Assembly (NCBI RefSeq): GCF_002029255.1
Contig: NZ_MZGT01000018.1
Location: forward strand, 1-64,000
Origin: Clostridium chromiireducens
GTDB lineage: Bacteria; Bacillota; Clostridia; Clostridiales; Clostridiaceae
Reading direction: 5' to 3'
Length of the DNA stretch: 64,000 bases
Position 1 is the stretch's first letter, and the number at the start of each line of letters is the position of its first letter. Shown here one piece after another: positions 60,463 through 64,000 of this stretch. Made by a program: the position numbers and the translations under genes. The notes beneath the pieces are model-generated. The model was given only the letters and a program-made list of their open reading frames with translations. It did not search any database and was not told where the DNA came from.

Positions 60463-61107
60463 ATGATGATAGTAAAAAAACCAATCCAATATGCAATTAT
60501 TATTGATAAACAAGGTGATTATGGGGTATTTGACACTATGAACGATGCTATTGATTCAGCTTATGAGGCATGTGAAGAATATTCTAAATATAGCCATTCA
60601 AGAAGAAACGACATTATAAATGCGGTTATTAAAGAATTAAAATTTCACATTGAAGAACTCAGTTTAATGACTTGCAAACAGATAGGTACTAACTCATATG
60701 ATGATCTTCTTTGTGAAAATATGAATGCATTAGCTAACAGTGAAAATGATAAATATCATGAAGCAATGTTAACTTCAAATAATAAATTTAATAATTTAGA
60801 AAATTCTTTTACAGTTAATGGAGTCGTTACACCATCATCTAATCCAATCAAAACTATAATTAATAACAGTATTTCAATGCTTAGAGCTGGAAATGCAGTT
60901 GTATTTTCATCAAATAAGACTGCAAAACATGTTTTCGCTCACGCTATTAAAGTTATAAATAATGCTATCGAAACTGCAAATGGTCCTAAAAATCTTATTG
61001 TTACTGTAAAAGAACCTAGTATTGAAAATACAAATATAATGATTGAGCACGAGAAAATTACTCTAATTTCTGCTATTGATACTAATTCAGAAAAGATAGC
61101 TCTTTAA
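60463..61107 (+). CDS. Truncated EutE-like CoA-acylating aldehyde dehydrogenase fragment
   Basis: A 214-residue protein that resembles the N-terminal half of clostridial CoA-acylating acetaldehyde/butyraldehyde dehydrogenase (about 470 residues). Parallels are GVFDTMNDAIDSAYEACEEY, RRNDIINAVIKEL, NGVVTPSSNPIKTIINNSIS and RAGNAVVFSSNKTAKHVFAH. It also retains a degenerate NLIVTVKEPSIENTNIMIEH. It stops before the catalytic Cys domain and the glycine-rich GTGGPG part, so it cannot be an active dehydrogenase. AAGGAG precedes the ATG. It may be a decaying gene or a small protein with a new role. A Rex-like site lies upstream. Confidence 0.75.
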   Translation: MMIVKKPIQYAIIIDKQGDYGVFDTMNDAIDSAYEACEEYSKYSHSRRNDIINAVIKELKFHIEELSLMTCKQIGTNSYDDLLCENMNALANSENDKYHEAMLTSNNKFNNLENSFTVNGVVTPSSNPIKTIINNSISMLRAGNAVVFSSNKTAKHVFAHAIKVINNAIETANGPKNLIVTVKEPSIENTNIMIEHEKITLISAIDTNSEKIAL

Positions 61108-61261
61108 TATGTTGATAATGGTAGCTATAGAGTTAAAATATGATTTTCTCATATAGTTATGGGTGAAATATATAATGACTAAAATATTGAAATAGAAATT
61201 TTTAGTTGTAAAAGTTATTTGAATTATACATTATATTTTCACTCATTTTGAATTAAAATTA

Positions 61262-61351
61262 TTCACCCCCAATGGGGTCTTTTTAATTTTCTCTTTAAAT
61301 TATCGTAAACAGAAAATCTACTCAGCGAAAATTTTTCTCTGAGTAGATTCA
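61262..61351. terminator. Two hairpins 3' of the EutE-like fragment
   Basis: ACCCC/GGGGT around 61265-61278 is followed by CTTTTTAATTTT. AATCTACTCAG (about 61316-61326) pairs with CTGAGTAGATT (61338-61348). The second probably serves the minus-strand EAL-HDOD gene. The rest of 61108-61406 shows no sign of the missing dehydrogenase half. Confidence 0.7.
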
Positions 61352-61406
61352 TCTTATCATCCATAGTATCCTTTAGTTTATTTATAAACTCTTAAATTCA
61401 GGCCAT

Positions 61407-62627
61407 TTATATCTCCTCTAAAATTTTAAGATTTATGATTGAATTTAAGTAACAATTTCCTACAAACTCTTCATTAAGTTCAAATTTTTTAATTAGTTTA
61501 TTTACTTCTATCCAATTTCCTTTTTCATATTCAATAGTTAATTCCAACAGCTCTAGAATTATGTTATTTTTTCCAAGCAATGCATCTTTGACATCAGAAG
61601 ATATTGGCAGATCAATTAAAATTTTCTCTATTGGCATTTTTAGAAGTACATGAATCAAAGAAAAAATCCCTGTCAAAAACGCGTCAAACGCTGGTATATC
61701 TAAATGAAATTTCTTACTTACCACTTCCATAAATGAAGCCCTAATTAAAGACATTCGTACAAGTTCATCTATATTATTTTCTCCTATTTGTTTAAGTGTA
61801 ATAATAAAAATCCACCGCTTTAATTCATTAATTCCAATAATCATTATAGCATCTCGAATTGATACTATTTTTCTTTTTATATAGTGATACGCTGAATTTG
61901 CCTCTTTAAGTAATTTATATGACAAAAAAACATCACTTTTCACCAATGCTTCAACTACTTCTATATTTACAGTTTCTTTATTTAATTCATTTATTAAATT
62001 CATATACGTAAACTTGTAGCCAGATACATCCCTCCCCGATATTATTACTGGCCTACAAAAAAAATATCCCTGGAAATATGAATAGCCATAACTTAATGCT
62101 TCCCTATATTCCTCTTCTGTTTCAACTTTTTCAGCAAGAAATTTAATATTAATATTTGTATTTTTTATCTTACTTATAATTTCTTTTCGTTCTTTACCTT
62201 TTGTGACAAGAAAGTCAACTTTTATTATATCAATATATTTCATTAATTTATCAAATTGTTCATTATAACTAAAATCATCTAGTGCAATTATATACCCTTT
62301 CTCTTTAAGCCTTCTACAGCAATCAATAATTACATAATCAGGTTTTACTGACTCTAATACTTCCACTGCTAGATGATCTTTTGAAAATCTTTCAATAATT
62401 TCTGATTTTATAAGTTCTTCGTCAAAATTTACAAAGGCTTTCTTTCCTCCGGTAATTTTATTGATACCTATGACAAAAAAACTATTTCTGATTACATCTA
62501 GAGTAGGGTTTACATTTTTTATGGAAATAAATTCATTATCAATATTATTATTTCTAAAAAGTACCTCATAGGCAATTACTTCTTTGTTAATATCAAATAT
62601 CGCTTGTCTAGCAACATATACATCCAT
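61407..62627 (-). CDS. EAL-HDOD signalling protein (YuxH type)
   Basis: A 406-residue protein with an N-terminal EAL-like domain (VYVARQAIFDINKEVIAYEV, LALDDFSYNEQ-like, IIKVDFLVTKG, YFQGYFFCRP). The C-terminal HDOD domain covers about 200-390 (LLKEANSAYHYIKRKIVSIR, then a helical bundle). The EAL part has several altered acidic residues, so c-di-GMP binding rather than hydrolysis is likely. The ATG at 62627 with GAGAGGTG upstream is preferred to the GTG within that site. YuxH-like proteins act in motility or stress signalling; the partner is unknown. Confidence 0.88.
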   Translation of the reverse strand: MDVYVARQAIFDINKEVIAYEVLFRNNNIDNEFISIKNVNPTLDVIRNSFFVIGINKITGGKKAFVNFDEELIKSEIIERFSKDHLAVEVLESVKPDYVIIDCCRRLKEKGYIIALDDFSYNEQFDKLMKYIDIIKVDFLVTKGKERKEIISKIKNTNINIKFLAEKVETEEEYREALSYGYSYFQGYFFCRPVIISGRDVSGYKFTYMNLINELNKETVNIEVVEALVKSDVFLSYKLLKEANSAYHYIKRKIVSIRDAIMIIGINELKRWIFIITLKQIGENNIDELVRMSLIRASFMEVVSKKFHLDIPAFDAFLTGIFSLIHVLLKMPIEKILIDLPISSDVKDALLGKNNIILELLELTIEYEKGNWIEVNKLIKKFELNEEFVGNCYLNSIINLKILEEI

Positions 62628-62749
62628 ATTATTGAACACCTCTCACCTAAAATATTTATTCCCTTAGATTATTTGCTCATTAATATTACGCATTATGTAA
62701 TCCATTATTATTTTAATCTAGGAAAATAAATTAGAATAATTCCAAGCTT

Positions 62750-63016
62750 ATGCGATTTTGTAATTGTTTACTTATATATAGAGAATCAGGCATGATTCAT
62801 AAAAAACGGAATTATTCAACTACACGTTCTACCAATTTAAAACTTATAAACCATATATATACTAAATATATATATTATTCTATTATTATACCACATAAAT
62901 TTACCAAATTAATTGATAAAATAAATTTATATAAAAAAAATATTTCATACTTACTCATTCTGTGTATATTAGTATTTTGCTGCTTAGTCATCTTAGCTTA
63001 TACTATTTTCTTATAA
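62750..63016 (+). CDS. Doubtful small ORF with a C-terminal membrane helix
   Basis: An 88-codon plus-strand ORF; an ATG at 62792 would give 74 residues. The C-terminus SYLLILCILVFCCLVILAYT is one strong hydrophobic helix, while the rest is basic and rich in I, Y, K and N. No ribosome site fits either start well. A terminator follows at 63058. It has no recognised family and may be spurious. Confidence 0.2.
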   Translation: MRFCNCLLIYRESGMIHKKRNYSTTRSTNLKLINHIYTKYIYYSIIIPHKFTKLIDKINLYKKNISYLLILCILVFCCLVILAYTIFL

Positions 63017-63057
63017 TTAGAAATTTTTATTACAATAATCCACTGAAATTATATAAG

Positions 63058-63105
63058 TAAAAAATAAGGATGCGGTTTGCATAGCATTCCACATCCTTAT
63101 TTTTA
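63058..63105. terminator. Bidirectional terminator
   Basis: AAAAATAAGGATG pairs perfectly with CATCCTTATTTTT around 63060-63104, just 3' of the binding-protein gene. Confidence 0.9.
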
Positions 63106-63106
63106 A

Positions 63107-63976
63107 TTATTTTATTTTTCCACCTTCAACTACAAGGCTATCTTCAAATTCGGCACCATAAACTGATTTTAATGTTTCATCATAAGCTTTGTGTACAAAA
63201 TTTTCTTTACCTAAACTTTCAAGTTCACTATTAATCCAATCTTTAAGTTCTGTGTTACCTTTAGTTACAGCTGGTGCAATTGTGTCTTGACTTCCAAGTG
63301 ATGGTACACCAACAGAGAATCCTGCATTATCTTTAGCCCATGCTATAACTTCTGTGTTATCACTTAATATAGCATCACCACGTTTATCTTTTAAAGCTTG
63401 GAAAATTTCTGAATACTGTTCATACTTAACTAACTCAACATCTGGATGACTCTTAGTCATATAAGTTTCAGCAGTTGTTCCTTTAGCAACTATAACCTTT
63501 TTACCTTTAAGTTGATCTTCTGAAGTTATTTTAGCACTATCTGGCGAAACAATTCCAAGAGATACCTTCATATAAGGATTTGCAAAATCAACTTTTTCTT
63601 TTCTTTCATCTGTGACAGTAAAGTTAGCCATTATTATATCGACCTTTTTAGATTCTAAATAAGATACTCTACTTGCTGCATCCACTAAAACAAATTCAAC
63701 TTTTGATTCGTCACCAAGAAGATCTTTTGCAAATCTTTTTGCAATATATACATCAAAACCTTGGTTTTTTCCTTCTGAATCTACATAACCAAATGGAGCT
63801 TTATCACTAAATACACCTATTTTTATTGTTCCACGTTTTTTAATATCTTCTATAGAACTTGAAGCAGATTTATTATCACCCTTATTAGATTGCGCTGAAT
63901 TACCACAGCCTGCAAAACCTCCAACTACTACAGTACTTAAAAGTAATGCTGCTACTATTTTTTTTATGCTTTTCAT
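63107..63976 (-). CDS. Polar amino-acid ABC transporter substrate-binding lipoprotein
   Basis: A 289-residue lipoprotein with a signal of VAALLLSTVVVGGFAGCG (lipidated Cys). The SBP_bac_3 fold is clear: GTIKIGVFSDKAPFGYVDSE, GFDVYIAKRFAKDLLGD, VDAASRVSYLESKKVDIIMA, NFTVTDERKEKVDFANPYMK and GKKVIVAKGTTAETYM. It is closest to cysteine/cystine or general polar amino-acid binders. The ATG is 24 nt from the window end, so permease and ATPase partners, if upstream, are not visible. Confidence 0.9.
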   Translation of the reverse strand: MKSIKKIVAALLLSTVVVGGFAGCGNSAQSNKGDNKSASSSIEDIKKRGTIKIGVFSDKAPFGYVDSEGKNQGFDVYIAKRFAKDLLGDESKVEFVLVDAASRVSYLESKKVDIIMANFTVTDERKEKVDFANPYMKVSLGIVSPDSAKITSEDQLKGKKVIVAKGTTAETYMTKSHPDVELVKYEQYSEIFQALKDKRGDAILSDNTEVIAWAKDNAGFSVGVPSLGSQDTIAPAVTKGNTELKDWINSELESLGKENFVHKAYDETLKSVYGAEFEDSLVVEGGKIK

Positions 63977-64000
63977 AGTTTGTCATCCCCTTATTAAATT

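Noticed and set aside
62750-63016. Small membrane protein as a firm gene
   Set aside because: Kept only at low confidence because both possible starts lack a ribosome site.
1-64000. CRISPR arrays, prophage, insertion sequences, tRNA and rRNA genes
   Set aside because: No regularly spaced repeats, transposase or integrase ORFs, or tRNA T-arm motifs were noticed on either strand.

Overview
The window reads as chromosomal DNA of a low-GC, spore-forming anaerobe of Clostridium sensu stricto (solventogenic or butyrate-forming type). The inference rests on very AT-rich intergenic DNA, strong AAGGAGG-type ribosome binding sites, an alpha/beta-type small acid-soluble spore protein, a Csp-like germination protease, a large Firmicutes-type SRP RNA, orphan hybrid-free sensor kinases, a B12-dependent ribonucleotide reductase, and riboswitch use typical of this group. 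I see no insertion sequence, prophage, CRISPR array, tRNA or rRNA. It is a mosaic of small housekeeping and regulatory operons rather than one large system.

Layout. 0-6 kb: a SAM (S-box) riboswitch with terminator drives an aminotransferase and the metQ-metN-metI methionine importer, followed by a GlcD-like FAD oxidase. 5.9-6.4 kb: a 6S RNA gene preceded by what looks like a gutted copy of the SRP RNA locus. 6.4-10.5 kb: CutC, a SIMPL protein, and the BirA-controlled bioB-bioY pair. 10.5-13.6 kb: a COG2509-type FAD dehydrogenase with a purine-riboswitch-like leader, and a flavodoxin-type reductase divergent from an HxlR regulator. 13.6-18.2 kb: a FIST-GGDEF-EAL protein, an ECF transporter S component and a DUF4434 protein. 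18.4-19.1 kb: intact SRP RNA followed by a second 6S RNA. 19-26 kb: small hypothetical proteins, SASP, Csp-like protease and a Cache-HAMP sensor kinase. 26-32 kb: HxlR/nitroreductase pair, DTW-domain tRNA modifier, LigB-type dioxygenase, a 184-nt imperfect palindrome, a DUF362-ferredoxin protein behind a MerR-type promoter, and a DMT exporter.

32-45 kb: GT2/GtrA envelope glycosylation pair behind a WalR-like box, arylamine N-acetyltransferase, a second orphan PAS kinase, an FtsH paralogue, and a three-gene ABC-2 exporter followed by a MalT-like LuxR regulator. 45-54 kb: a secreted cadherin-like/wall-binding protein, an MBL-fold lipoprotein, a polysaccharide deacetylase, a CadC-regulated P-type metal ATPase, and class II RNR with NrdR boxes. 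54-64 kb: a 3D-domain protein, a HAD phosphatase divergent from a DeoR regulator, a glycine riboswitch controlling a TRIC-family transporter, a PIN protein, an RsuA-type pseudouridine synthase, a truncated EutE-like aldehyde dehydrogenase near a Rex-like box, an EAL-HDOD protein, and a polar amino-acid binding lipoprotein.

The most notable items are the decayed ffs-6S duplication, the unusual purine-type aptamer in front of the FAD dehydrogenase, the glycine riboswitch with one canonical and one heavily altered aptamer, the long palindrome at 29.1-29.3 kb, and the half-length EutE-like gene. All family assignments come from reading motifs; no database search was possible.
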